From the NCBI GenBank assembly GCA_008711295.1, contig VUYV01000622.1, positions 186,001-250,000 on the forward strand: a stretch of DNA of 64,000 nt. Reading direction: 5' to 3'. Positions 25,681-37,737 of the stretch are shown in pieces. Source of the stretch: Anarhynchus alexandrinus (taxonomy: Eukaryota > Chordata > Aves > Charadriiformes > Charadriidae). The notes under the pieces were generated by a model. That model was not told where the DNA came from. It was given only the letters and a program-made list of their open reading frames with translations, and did not search any database. The position numbers were made by a program, and so were the translations under genes. How positions within the stretch are numbered: the stretch's first letter is position 1; each line of letters opens with the position of its first letter.

Positions 25681-25970
25681 CCGCTACCTTTTCGTTGCTG
25701 ACTTCAGCTTGCGAGCGGCCGCTATTGTGCGCCTTTATCGGTTATTTGTTCCGTCTGAACGGGTTTCGGCTCCTCATTCACAAACCAGCCCCTGCTCCTT
25801 GAATCGGAGGGCGAGGGAGGGGGAGGGATGGAGGAGGATCTTGCTGCGCTTCTGTCATTTCTTTCACACTCCGCTCGGTGCCTTCTGCATCAATGGAGAC
25901 CTCGGGAATCCTTGGGCTTTGTTCTCTTCCGCACGCGGGGGCTTTTCCTGCTAAAATAGCAGGTAGCGGC
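25681..25970. promoter_or_regulatory. CpG cluster with a NotI site, possible weak CpG island
   Basis: About 20 CpGs were counted by hand in 290 bases, against very few in the flanks. They include GCGGCCGC at 25715-25722. An AP-1-like TGACTCAT lies just upstream at about 25648. The longest minus-strand ORF of the window (206 codons, 25778-26398) crosses this block, but its peptide has no recognisable domain and its openness may come from the GC content. Inference: a CpG-island promoter or enhancer for an unidentified transcript. No TATA box or clear first exon was seen. Confidence 0.4.
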
Positions 25971-27901
25971 AATAACCCTGAGCACATACAATCATCCAAA
26001 TCCATCTGCTGGGGCGAGAGAAAGACACAACACGCTGCTTTTGGAGAAAGAAAAGCACTTTGGGGGAGCAGGGGGAGAGGAGGGGAAAGAGCCAGATTTC
26101 CTGAACACCTCTGAATAAGGCGGAGCAGAGGGAGATTTTTATAATGGAGAAAACTGCCTTGTTCCGCTATTACCGGGATGCAAATGGGAGAATTTGAAAG
26201 GCTGATTGCACAGTCTGCCGGTGGATAAACTCCATAAGATGCTGTGCTATGGAAGTGGAAGGGCTCCCACGCATCCATGGCCCTTCCCACTCCAAAGGCA
26301 CTGCAAGCAAGCACCATCCTGCTTTCTCCAGGGCTCTGAGGCCCCTTCACCAAGGTACAGCAGGGAAATACTTCAATAGCTCTGACTTTCATTATCAATT
26401 AGGGATTTCCTAAATGGAAGCATCTTAAAACGTTCAAGTTTAGGTTGAGTTTCCACTTTCATTAAGAAAAAAAAATAAATCAACAAACCAGATCCCACTC
26501 AATGGAATCAACTGAAGCATTCAAAAAATCACTCTCAAAATAACTCTTTATTCTAGGAGGGTTTGACCTTGTTTCACTGAAATCAAGCTCCTTGACCGAA
26601 CACAGGCTCAAGCAAATCAAGAGAACCTTTTGTACCGAAGCCTCTCAAGACACCAGACCCGAGCAGGCCACCCTGCCCTGGGCACACATCCCTCAGTTAC
26701 ACGGGTGGGTGCATGCAGACACGTGCTACGTGGCTCTTTTGGCATCGCTGCGGCTCCTCAGTGAGCGATAAGCCCGCCTTATTCTTTGTTAGGGCTTTTG
26801 TTAATGCACTGTTGGTGACTTTGCATGAAGGGTACCCACTGTGCTCAGCACCACGCTGGGTAACGACTGGCTCTGGAAAGGAAATTGCTCCTGCTCTTTC
26901 ACCCTGGAGAAGGATTCCTGCACGTATCAGCTGCTGCTCTCCTCTGATCCATGCCTCCCTCTTACCCAGCTCCATCTGTCTCTGTAATTCAGGGCTTGCG
27001 TGTCATCTGGCCTGGCACTGCCTTTGCCAGCAACTGCAGATGTTCAGATGTGGATATTTGGCTGGTCCGAGTTTCTCAATGGCATGACAGGTAGACTAGC
27101 TCCCCCCACCATCCCAGCCCCGGGCTCATTCTTTAAGGCCCCTGAAGCGTCTTCTGGTCCCATGATGAGTCAAGACCACCTGGAGCTTGCAAAAAAACCT
27201 TGGGGTCATATCACCTGCTTCAGAAAGTCTGGCTCACAGTGCCCTGAGCCTGGATTGCAAGTGGCAGAACAGGACCCCACTTTGCACAAGGACTCGGCAC
27301 AGAACCAGACTATTTGGGTAACCTCTTTGGTCTACCTGTGAAATGCGATGTGAGGTGCAACAAGCTGGAAATACCACACACGACCTCCACCTCCGAAACA
27401 AAACAAGAGAGCTAGCAATGGATTATGGGAAAGCCAAATATTTCCCTCATTCCATCCCAGAAGGAGAATGATGTTTCCCCTTATTTAATGGGGCACTAAA
27501 CTGAAAGAACACCTCTGGTGGAGCCTTCCTTTCTTGGGGGGTATTTCACTTGGACTAGTACCACCTGGGCATCGCCAAGAGGATACGGTCCCTGCCACTC
27601 TTCCCTTCTGACGCCTGAGTTTCTTCACAGAGAGGAACTACGCCCCTTTCTCACAAAAAAAAAGGCCACAGGAACAAGGCACTTAGAGCAAAGGAAGATT
27701 TTGAAACTTGCATTTTACCAAGGTCTCTTTTTCCTAAAGCTTTGCCACTCTCGCTCAGTGATTTCAGGGGCCAACTTCCTTCAGACATCATTTGGCACCA
27801 CTGCCCTACTTGTGCTCACCTGCTGCCCCCTCTATCCCAGGTATGGGTTCTTCTAAGCACCTACTACAAAGTAGCGTATCTCAAGCCAGTCTGCCCTTTC
27901 A
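25971..27901. other. Noncoding stretch, no gene supported
   Basis: The segment around 26130-26240 is mixed AT/GC with a regulatory texture. The frames at 26713-27087 and 27000-27341 overlap each other and show no domain. Confidence 0.4.
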
Positions 27902-27973
27902 GTTGTTTTTTGGTTTTGTTGGTTTTCTTTGTTTGTTTGTTGGTGTTTTTTTTGTTTTTTTTTAAATTTTGTT
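27902..27973. repeat. T/G-rich low-complexity tract
   Basis: About 70 bases of T runs broken by G or GG, including three GTTT-type repeats. This is simple-sequence DNA. The opposite strand is A/C-rich. Confidence 0.8.
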
Positions 27974-29769
27974 CCTTCCTCTATTAACCACACAGTGTTC
28001 ACAGGATACAGGGCAGCTCCAAGCCACCCCGGCAGGTCCATTTTGCTATAGATACTTCCTGATCCTGGTGGTTCTGGATTGTGACAGCAAGTCGCTTGCC
28101 CCTCACCGCTTCACAAAACTGCAAGCTTCTAAAAATCAGCGCTATTTTTAAATCACCATCATTGTGATTCGACATTCAGCTTTACAGAACGGTAACAACT
28201 CTGCAAACTTTCATGCCTCTGTCCTACCTCAAAGGATCTGAGCAGATCACGCTACGCCAGCACCAAAGGGAGAAAAGGAGAGCAAAGGTGCTAGGCCAAG
28301 GCCGCGCATCGGAGCTGTATCAAAGTTCTCAGCTCCCAACCTTCAAGCTGGTGCCCTCCCCACCAGATCAAGTATTAGCAACTGTATACATCAACTGTAT
28401 CTGGATTTTGAGGCTCACCCAGTCCTTCGGCAGAAAACAAGCAAGCAAACTTGTGTGAGCTTTCTGTGTCTCCTGCACATCTCAGAGCAACGTTTTGAGC
28501 CATAAAACAATTCAGAAAAAGAATTTTAAACCATCTCTGACCTACAGTGCACCAGCCGCAGTCTCGTCTCGGAAGAATAGCTGGCTGGCCTGAACATCAG
28601 AGTGGATTATTGTCCTGAGGGTGCAAAGTCAGAGATGAGGCTGCTGCGCGTCATTAAACAAACAGATGGAGAGACAGCCCCAGAGGCTCAGACGGAGCCT
28701 GATGCTTTCTGGCTCTGAGAGTGCTTGTTCCAGGAGCAGGAGTGGCTCCAGAGCGCTCTGTGAAAGGAAAAGATGCGGTCATGGGCTGCAGCCTCAGAGA
28801 CTCAAGCTAATTGATGATGGAGAACAGAGACAAAAAGGGGACAGAGGCCTTTTCCTTATAAGCAGCTCATTGGGAAAAAGCATGCCACGGGGCTCTGCCA
28901 GTTCAGAGCGAATCCAAACTGCCCAGCATGGGCTCACGGGCGCTTAGGTGAAAGGAGAGCAGCAGCAATTGTGCTGAATGCCATCAGGTATTCAGACTCA
29001 GCTACCATTTTTGGTACTAGAAGCTGCGGGCTCTCAGGGTGTGCATTTCTTAGCATTTTGCTTTGTGGGACTAAGACATTTTAAAGACAAAAGTTTTAGA
29101 GGAGGGAAATGTAAATTACAGCTGTATTTGTAGGAATGTGTCCATTTCTCTTTAGACTTCAGCTACATTTTCATGTATATAAACAAATATTGCAGTTTTT
29201 CCCAAACAGGACTCCACTTTCACTTGGCACAAAACTGCTGCAGCTCTATCAACATTAGGACAACAGAGTGACTTGGTGCAGCATCGCCGGACATCCAGCA
29301 CCTTTGCAAGCCAGCATGTTCCTGAACTGCCACAACACACTGCTGTGATTTTTGTCCCCCCCCTCCCCACCCTTCCTTCCACCATACGCTTGTTCGACAG
29401 CAAGAACTCTCAGTCATAGCACGAACACACACAGAAAACAATTCCCCACCTCAATGAGCAGCAGCTCTCCAGCACACCACCAGTGCAGGGAGCAAGATGA
29501 AGCAGGACTACCTCCTCTACACCAGGGCCTTCCCTTTCCTGAGGGAAGCAGAGGAAGGAAGATGCTAGAAGCAAGGCCATTTCTCCTCCTTCCTGGAAAG
29601 AGCAATCATTAGAGCAAACTTGCTAAGGAGGACCAAGCTTGTTCCTTCCAAATGTGTTCCTGCAGCTGCCTTGTAGGTTTTTCTGCTTCTGTGCTACCCA
29701 AAGATACAAACCAAACAAGAAAGGAGTAGGCATCTTCTTCTGCAGTCTATGAACACTATCAACCAGGCA
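27974..29769. other. Noncoding stretch, no gene seen
   Basis: No recognisable ORF product or repeat. A C-run of 9 lies near 29357-29365. Confidence 0.45.
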
Positions 29770-29850
29770 GTTGGCTCAGCTGCAAGTAGGGGATTGGACT
29801 AGAAGACCACCAGAAGTCACTCCCCACCTGAATAATTCTCTACTTTTATG
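29770..29850 (+). mobile_element. CR1 LINE 3'-end relic
   Basis: The core GGGGATTGGACTAGAAGACC at 29789-29808, followed by CCAGAAGTCACTCCCCACCT and then AATAATTCTCTACTTTT, parallels the end of avian CR1. There a GGTTGGACTAGATGATCT-like word is followed by GGTCCCTTCCAACC and ATTCTATG octamers. Only the last 80 or so bases are recognisable and the octamers are degraded, so this is an old, strongly 5'-truncated insertion in plus orientation. The match is from memory of the family. Confidence 0.6.
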
Positions 29851-31419
29851 GCATTCCAGAACTAAAATCCAGTCAAAGTGAAAATAAAAAACTAGCCCTT
29901 GCATAGTTTTCGTTTAACTTCTGACTATAGTCATTAGTTGGGACCTTTCTATAACTTCTCCTGGATTTTCTGTTTTGAGCTTCAGGGTTCAATCTCAGAG
30001 GATTCAAAGGAAGCCTGGAGTGGTCTTGCAACCAAACCAGGCTCTTGAAAGAAGATGAATGACTTGATTTGCCCTAAATCCTCTTCAGTCTCCAGAGAAA
30101 TGGAAGCCACATCCTCCACTGAAGCATCTCACAGCCAGACCTTGCTTCTGAGGTATATGGGAGCCTGTTGAGGTCAGGACTTTGGGAGGATGCTTACATC
30201 CTGCAAGTATAAAAGCAGGAGCCTGAAAGCCCAGCTAGATGGAACTGAGCAAAGTTTTCTTCCAATCTTTTATCCAATATGAGCAAGTGCCTGACCTCCA
30301 GCCCCAGTGAAATCTCATGACTACCCTCTGAAGAAGTCACTGCTTGAATAAATGCTGCAATTTTAGAAACAGAGGAACAGTACAGCGCTCTAGAGGTCTC
30401 CAGATGGGGATGATGCAGCCCGTAACTTTCCAGAGACTTTTTTGTTTTGTTTTGTTTTAAATGGAAGCATCCTATTTACCTGGGGGAGAATGATCTCATC
30501 CACCTACTCACTTCTTAGCAGCTTTCATCGTGGTTAGAAACCAAGAGGTATCTCTAGGATGGCAGTGAACTTCTCACAGAGTTGTTCTGGCTGAATTCAT
30601 GCTAAGCTGGTATTAATATCAGCTCCTTTATCTCCATTTTTGAAAAAGGCTCCAAGCATTAACAGCTTCAGTAATGATTCATGGATTTAAATTCCTAAAC
30701 CTTTTGAGAACAGGAAATTAAAGCCAAGATGAACAATACCCACAGATTAAATATATTTAGCTGCTGTGTTTCTTGCAGAGAACTGTTTAGTGGTGCTTTT
30801 CATGTGGCTGCTCCATGTGGAAACGATGGCAGCTTGCGTCTGAAGTCAAAATGGCAAACTAAAGGGGGGATGCAGGAAGACATTTTATTGTTTTCCTTGT
30901 GCTTTCTACTCTCCAGCAGAGCGCCTCCAGGCAGGAGCTTCTCACTGGCCTCAGCACCAGATAACAACAACTAAAGGAACTGCCCCCCATTACGTGGTAG
31001 GGCACGAGCCACAAGGGAGGGAAACCACACTTCTGTGGGCAAGTCCTTCCAGAAAGAAGACTTTGGAAACATTTGCAGAAGTGGGTCACGTTCGCTCCAG
31101 GCAGGCAGCGGCAGACAAAAGCTGGTCTCCACCACACACCACTGCAGCAATTGCTCCCTGGGAGACAACCAGCAAAAGCACGCAGCTCCCAGCTTCTCCC
31201 TCCTCTTTTTGGGCTGAGGCATCCTTTTCTGCGTTTCATCCATGACTGCATTGAGTCAGGAATCAAAAGCATCCCTCAGAGCCCTGGTTCAGTGCCCTAG
31301 CTTCTAGGTCCCTGCTCCTCTGCTCTGTCAGGGCTGCTTGTTGACAGCTGTTTCGTAGAGCCAAGGATCCCAGCTCTTTGTTTTTTCCTACTTCATTAGC
31401 TAAACAAACAATGACACCA
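29851..31419. other. Noncoding stretch, no gene supported
   Basis: A TTTTGTTTTGTTTTGTTTT tract lies at about 30440-30459. A TTTCTTGCAG acceptor-like site at about 30769-30778 precedes a plus-strand frame open to 30974. That peptide is not recognised and no donor fits it. Confidence 0.4.
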
Positions 31420-31426
31420 TATAAAA
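31420..31426 (+). promoter_or_regulatory. TATA box candidate (TATAAAA)
   Basis: TATAAAA on the plus strand, with GC-rich sequence starting about 10 bases after it. A transcription start would be expected near 31450, at the edge of the CpG cluster. The combination of TATA box and CpG-dense leader fits a vertebrate promoter, but TATA-like words are common. Confidence 0.35.
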
Positions 31427-31509
31427 TACCACCCGGCTCGTCCGTCTGGGAGATGCAAACCCATGCAAAACTATCTCGGAGACGGTTTTAGAAACAGGCT
31501 GTGCCTCTG

Positions 31510-31635
31510 CCAAACGCGAGCGCTTGGATCAGCGTGGTGGCCGAGCGCTCCGTTCCAGCTCTCGGAGAGCCAGCAGCACGCTGAGCCGAGCCGAGCCCGC
31601 TGCGAGAGCCGCTCCGGCGGGGAGCTCGTGGGGAC
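31510..31635. promoter_or_regulatory. Dense CpG cluster, possible promoter or 5' exon
   Basis: About 17 CpGs were counted by hand between 31515 and 31628, the highest local density in the window. The block holds short GCCGA and GAGCC repeats. A plus-strand frame (methionine at 31524, open to 31940, 138 codons) starts inside it with Arg/Ser/Ala-rich sequence, and an AAG|GTAAAC donor-like site lies near 31811. Inference: a small CpG-island promoter and first exon of an unknown coding or noncoding transcript. The peptide is not recognised and its richness in Arg and Ser may only reflect base composition. Confidence 0.4.
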
Positions 31636-32808
31636 AGAGCACAGTCATCGAGATAGCAGTGTTATGGCGCAGTTCCCTCTTAAGGCTTTCAATTAAAACA
31701 CTGCTGATGACCAAAATATCATCACCAAGTAATTCTTTGGGAATAAATTTAAGTTACAGCTATTACCTCGGGCTTGAACTCTTAACAGAAGACATTATAA
31801 GGACATTTAAGGTAAACACCATAAAGCTGACTGTCTGGATGAGAGACAGATTTCCCCATAACGTTCAGCACCGGGTGTTTAAACCTCAGCTGCCATGGGA
31901 GACTGAGACTGCAGCAAAAGACAGGAAGAAAGGCATCTGAGTGGAGAAATCCCTTCCCCACACCCCCATCGATCACACCCAGTGAATAGTCACCCCATGC
32001 CATGCACTTAGCCAGGAACAGGTTATGGCTCCAGGACCTACCAGGAGCCTGGGAAGATGAAGGCCACGGATGGAGCCCACTGGTAATTGGAGGAGGAGAC
32101 AAGACTGTACACTTTACAGCTCTTTGGAGCAGGGCTTTCATCCTTTTCATTCAATTTGCATCAAAACCCCTGTGACAGAGGCACCAAGCACAGAAGCCAG
32201 TCGGCCCATCTCACAAAAACTGCTGACACGCGGTGACAAAGTTGCTCAGAGGGACTGAACTCATCATCCAAAATAGCCAGCAAGAACTCTCCAGCTACAG
32301 AGGAGATCACTCTGCACCATGAAATGACCCTTGCAAAGCCCAGAGACATGGGGCTGTCCAGTTTTCACCACCAGGGTTGCTTGGGCCAACCTTTGTTCCA
32401 GCCTGTGGTTAAGGGGAGCCAGCTCTACCACCCACACCCTGGGAAACTTCTGTCACTTTCTGATGGCTTCAAGCAGATCTCTGAGGTTAAAGGCAAATGG
32501 TTTATGCAGGCTAAGCATACACTTGCTCTAACGTATGTCACACTGCTTTTGCCCCGTAGAAATGCTCCGTGACAGATACCACGACCAGTACCTCCCTGGC
32601 ACTGTGCGGCCCGAGGCACTGTGGTCACACCAGCTCACCGTGCAGAAGTCGGCTTATCTGCTCATTGGGGACATCTGATGCCTGACTCAGAGCAGCGCAC
32701 AGTTCAAACCACCCCCACAACTTAAAAATAGGAATAAGCAACTTGCTGGAGAGAACCAGCTTTTTTATAAGCAGGATAAATAATTTACATGCTGAAGCAG
32801 ATAACTTT
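31636..32808. other. Noncoding stretch after the CpG cluster
   Basis: If the promoter call is right, this would be a first intron. Short ORFs overlap on both strands. No repeat was recognised. Confidence 0.4.
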
Positions 32809-32850
32809 AGTTAGTGCTTTCCTATGCCTAGTTAGTGTTTCGCTATGCCT
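32809..32850. repeat. Imperfect 21-bp tandem duplication
   Basis: Two 21-base units, 32809-32829 and 32830-32850, both starting AGTTAGTG and ending TATGCCT, with three mismatches between them. Confidence 0.8.
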
Positions 32851-32997
32851 AGTCCTACTTTCAGGTGTCTGAGGGGTTCTGAGTTCATGCCACAAGCTAG
32901 AAAATTAGACCTAGTATTATTCACATTTCAATTGAATTCAAAGCTCTCTCTAATCAGAATCAGTGAGTGGTTTTATTTGTCCCTGCTTGGTTTACAG

Positions 32998-33202
32998 AGT
33001 CTGAGAAAGCTCTTCAAGATTTGCTTCAAATAACTCGATCTCCAGTCCCAGGATCTCTGTCTGAGGAACAAAACACTCAAAATGAACCTCAGAAACTGCC
33101 TGACCGTCTTTTTAAAGACAAAACCTTCCCTGCTGCCCCCTGCACCATAAGCCAAGCAGGCACCACATCTTGGCATCTGCTTTGGAGAGCTTCAGGTGAA
33201 AT
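32998..33202 (+). CDS. Candidate internal coding exon, product unknown
   Basis: Seen: TTGGTTTACAG ends at 32997, an acceptable acceptor. The frame (GAG codon at 32997-32999, then TCT) is open to a stop at 33204. The peptide starts SEKALQDLLQITRSPVPGS and continues acidic and Gln/Asn-rich, then ends in a Trp-containing stretch. Two donors fit: CAG|GTGAAA at 33195/33196 and AAT|GTGAGT at 33202/33203, the second close to consensus. Exon length would be 198 or 205 bases, typical for vertebrates. Inference: a plus-strand internal exon, possibly in the same transcript as the promoter-like block about 1.5 kb upstream. I do not recognise the protein. Open frame and splice sites together are suggestive but not rare by chance in 64 kb. 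Confidence 0.3.
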
Positions 33203-36200
33203 GTGAGTATGCAGAAACACCTCGGTATTGTTCATGCTGCTCTCTACTGAGCTCCATTTTGACTCCTCCAAGTTACCCACCTCCACCCCCGGTTATGCTG
33301 AGTTACAAGGATTGTTGTGTGGCCCATAACAGCTCTATGGCTCCTGACCTACACAATAATTGTAGTTTGCTGTGCTGGACTAGATCCGAATGTCTGTTGT
33401 GAGAAGAAAATGGTGGCATGTTCCCCTCCACATGGATTTTCTTCCCTTGCGGAGGAAGTAGAGAGGTTGGAGCTGGGGGCTGGTGAGCCAGCCCTCAGCA
33501 TCCTTTGCAGATGAGGGGACATAGCTGACAAGTTAGAACAGCCTGTTCAACTCATTCATGCACTCATCTCAGGCAACAGGCTCAAATCCTTCCAAGAAAA
33601 GTCACCCAGGAGCATAGAAGTTCAAGAGAAGGTGTCAATCTGTTGAGGTGACCCCACAGATGGTGGCAGCTTTGGCAAGGGATGAAGTGGCTTCAAGTGA
33701 GGTCAAGCTAGTGGGACCCATCCTGCTGGAGAGGCAGAGTAGTGCTCTTCAAACTCTTGACTGGAAGATTGAGGACCACAGGGAACAAGGGCTCTTCTCA
33801 GTACATTTCAGAAGAAATGAGAGGTGAACTCCAGATGGGTGAAGACACTGAGGCTGAGCTTCAACCTGCAGCTGCACTGTCCCCATGCCCCAGTCCACGC
33901 AGCCCCAGCACCATGCTGTTCCCTCCCCAAAACAAGGCAGCCACAATTATATAGGGCAGGTTGCTGTTGTGGAGAAATCTAGTCTGGTATTTTCACTGTA
34001 GAGCACTTTGGCTTGCAGCATCAGCTCCATAAAGCAGCAGCACCCCCACCGTGACCACGGCTTGGCCTTGGTGCAGCTCTGTGGGACCCCAGAAGAGGAC
34101 ATCTCTATGGCAAGAGCCTGGTGGGACCACAAAGCAGCTGGACCTGCTGCACCAGTGGGTGAATGGGATGGCTACATTCCTCCACCATAGCCTGAGGAGG
34201 CATCAAGTCCTACAAATCTGATCATTAAAATCCAAATATGCTCGACTTTCAGGTATTTTTGAAACATGTTTTAATAACCTCTCCTCCTTGGTATGTCTTT
34301 GCTTGATAGTGTGACACTCTCAACAGGCTTACGTGGAAATAAAGGCAGCTTAACACACTCCAGGTCTCCAGCTCTGACTTCTCTGTACTCTAAGAAGGGT
34401 CTCAGGTACTGATACTTCCCATGCCATGAACAGTCAGCAGACAAGCAGGATTCCTCTGCAGTCAGGATGCTAATATCCAGCCTCACCAATGCAACGACCT
34501 CCTGCCAGGCCAAGGCATCTCACCTGGCATTATTAGCACAGTGCTCATGACCTGGCAGAGCAGCCCTACCTCTTGCAGCAGATGGCAACAGCATCCACGT
34601 ATACAAGCCATTTCCTACTGCCCTTCACTTCTAGTAGATTTGCTCCGCAAAGCTCAAACATTTCAGTAGAGCTGCATGAACAGCTGCTGTGAAACCCAGC
34701 TACAGAGAGCACCAGTCCCCTCTTGGCTCATGCTGACTTGCTGTAGGAATAAGGAGTTTATTTGGGGGTGCAGAAAAAGTCAACACAACCAACCCTATGA
34801 ATGCAGGAGGCTGCATTTTCTTTCTAAACCTTCTAGCCCCTTCCATGTCCCAGTGACATTTGCTGCTTCTGCAGCTCAGCTAACAAAGACGCGTCCCACA
34901 GTCCAAAGCAGAAACAGGCAAAGTGGCTTTGATTAAGCCACAAATTTAAGAAAACTTAAAGCACCATCTAGAAGCAAAACAGTTGTTTGAAAAACAAAAC
35001 CCATGAAAACAGTTTTTTCTGGTGGATATTTCCATCGGCACCAATACTACTTTTTGACTAAACCTGTTCCCAAATTCAGATTTGAGCAGTTTGGTCCTTA
35101 AAAAACAAAAAACCCAACAAAACAAAAACACCTACACAAAACAAAATGCACAAAACTCTTTACAGCATTGGGAAGAACACTACAAAACAGAAATCTGCCC
35201 CATTTATCACTTAGCTCCAGCTTCTTGGCCAGCCGTGAAGACTGACATTTTGAGGTTTAGAAAGAATTCCTTCATTCTCCATGAGAAGTGGATTAACCTG
35301 CTAAAAAGCTGTACTATTTTCCTTCTAGTGACATGCAAGGCCAATTGTGAGGGCTGAGTATTTCCAGATATAAGGGTCTCCAGTGTTTCAGAAAGATTCA
35401 CTTGGGAGAAGAGAGGTTGGTCAAAGTCACCTGCCTCTTCAGCTGGCATCTCAGTACTTTGCCACTGTCTTAATACTTCCAGGTTGGCCCATACACTTAA
35501 AAGCGCCATTCTTTAAGTGTCCTTTATTATTTTTTTTTTTCCACCAGAGGTACCATATTGTCTCCTTTTTACCTCAAAAGTCAGCAAGTACAAATACAGC
35601 ACTAGAGACACTTAAGATAACTTCATATTCCACATTTTCTTTTGAGATCAGCCTTATCAGATTCTCTTGTGTTCACACTGGGTTTTTTTTTTCTCCCCGC
35701 ACCAAATACAGAAATATCTACTTATGTGCAGAAACACAAGTTACACAATGAATTCTTTGATTCGGGTCCTTTAGCCACATACATGGGGGTTGACTTTGCA
35801 CGCTCCTCTAACTCAGCCCACAAGCACTACACTTTTTTAAAGCTTTGATATTCCTCTGACCCTGCAACATGTGGCAGCCCAAATGAGCATGGGCATGAAA
35901 TCCAAGAAACAGTTGCTGGAAATCTTCACGTTTCCTCAAATCACAAGCTAGTCCATTCCCCCCTGCCCCTTTTTCCGCACCTTCAGGAGATGCCTGTCGG
36001 AAAGTGGCTACTGATGCCCACTACTTGCCAGCAGACACCTCTCTGCCCTGCCCTCCAGCAGCTCCCAGCCCCAGGCAAGCTCTGCTGCTGAGGGATGCCC
36101 AGCCTGGGTAAGGCACCAGAACAAAGCACCCCAGAAGCCCTCTGCTCTACTGGGCAGCCACAGGCCACTAAAGGAATAAAACATGTCACACTGAGACACT

Positions 36201-37736
36201 GTTAGAGCAGAAATGCATGTCAGTGAATTAAAGGCTTGTTCCTCACACTCAGCATCATCCCCTGCAGCTCCTGAGCTCTCCTAAGAGGAAACTCAGCTGC
36301 AATTGTTCAACCTGCGTTCAAGATCCCTAGTTAACATTAGTTCTCCTTCCCTTTGTATGGGATGCTGGAGACCTACGCACACGTTCAGCACAAACACTGA
36401 AGACAGGGCACTTGAAGCACACACAGATGCAAGAACCCACTTGGTGCCAGATCCTACTTCCCAGTGTCTGTGCTCTCGCCCTCAGCACGAGGTAGAGGAA
36501 TTGGGGAAGGTCAGGGAGATTTGCCAGACCAAAGTCACTTGCACGCCACTTTCAGGAGCTGAGCATGATCGAGGAAGCAGCTCTCCCCCAGCCATAACTC
36601 TGTACCAAAGACCAAAGTTATGGCAAATGCAGCCATCCCTGGCCTGATGGACAAGCCAGTCCCTTGCAGTACTGCACGCTTCCTTATGAGCCCACAAACT
36701 TGCAGTGATGAGCACAGAGCAACTCCATCAACTTCCACCTTCTCCTTCATCCCCTTCCAGAACACCCATGCCATTAACTAGTCACAGACATCATTTCTTC
36801 CTCCTGTCCCCAGGCCACACCAACGGGTCCACGAATGGCTAATTTACACTTGGGAACAGGCCCGGCAGCAGTGTGGGAGAGAACACCTTTGCAGACCAGA
36901 GCTGCTCCACCAGTGCTAGTACTGGTACATGTCTTCTGGGTTTTGGGATACCATCTCATCCCCGAGCCTTTGTGCAAATTCAGCTCCTTCCCTTCCCAAA
37001 ACATAGGTAGCGCTGCCCACCAATTTGAGAGCCTGCTAGAACAGCAAAGCATTGCTGCCTTACAGACGGCTGTCCCAAAGCAAAAACACAACCGTGTGGC
37101 TGAGACACAACCGAGTTTCATCTGCCTTGTGGAGCTAATTACACACAAAGATGCTTAACACAGACAAACAAACAGATTCACACGTTCCCGAGTGCAGCAG
37201 ACCTGCTGCCTGGCTCCAGCCCCTCCTTGCCGCATCCCTGCTGAGCAACTTCAACAAGTCCCTTCTTCCAAGGAACATGCTGCTTTTTGGATAAACTGGA
37301 AAACGTCTTTTCAGACAGCAGGCTAGCACAATAGGGCTGGTGAGCACAGCAACACCACACTTACCACGATTCTCCTGGCCCCAGGCTCTCCTGGAGCTGG
37401 GGAAAGCAGCACCAGCCAAGCACAAACCACCTCCTTCTCTCCCAGCCACTGCTTTATGCTTTACCCTTCAACTTGCTTCCAAATCTTGTCCTAAAATCAA
37501 ACCTCAACTCAGCTCAGGTGCTGAGAGTAACCCACGGTCCCCTGCTAGGAGGCATTTCACTCTGCCAGGGGTATCTCAGCTGCTCCCAATCTTCCCAAAG
37601 CCTCCCAGGCCCCTCTTGCCAAATTTCCCACTACCCTGCTGATTACTCAGCCTCCTCCATCTCTCAGAGTTAACTGAGAGTGTCCCAGGACCCCTTTGCC
37701 TTAGGAAGCAACACCCAGCAGCAAGTCCAGCTCTTG
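33203..37736. other. Noncoding stretch, no gene supported
   Basis: An A/C-rich low-complexity tract lies at about 35098-35150. Eleven T lie at 35530-35540 and a T-run followed by CTCCCC at about 35682-35697. No recognisable ORF product. A word similar to the CR1 end (GGACTAGAT at about 33378-33386) has no supporting flank. Confidence 0.4.
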
Positions 37737-37737
37737 N
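37737..37737. other. Unresolved base (N)
   Basis: A single ambiguous base in otherwise unique sequence. It sits inside two minus-strand chance ORFs. Confidence 0.99.

Noticed and set aside
25778..26398. Longest ORF in the window, 206 codons on the minus strand
   Set aside because: It crosses the CpG cluster, which lowers stop frequency. The peptide has no recognisable domain, signal or repeat and no splice or start context.
33378..33386. GGACTAGAT, a word of the CR1 3' end
   Set aside because: The flanks do not continue the CR1 3' UTR on either side.
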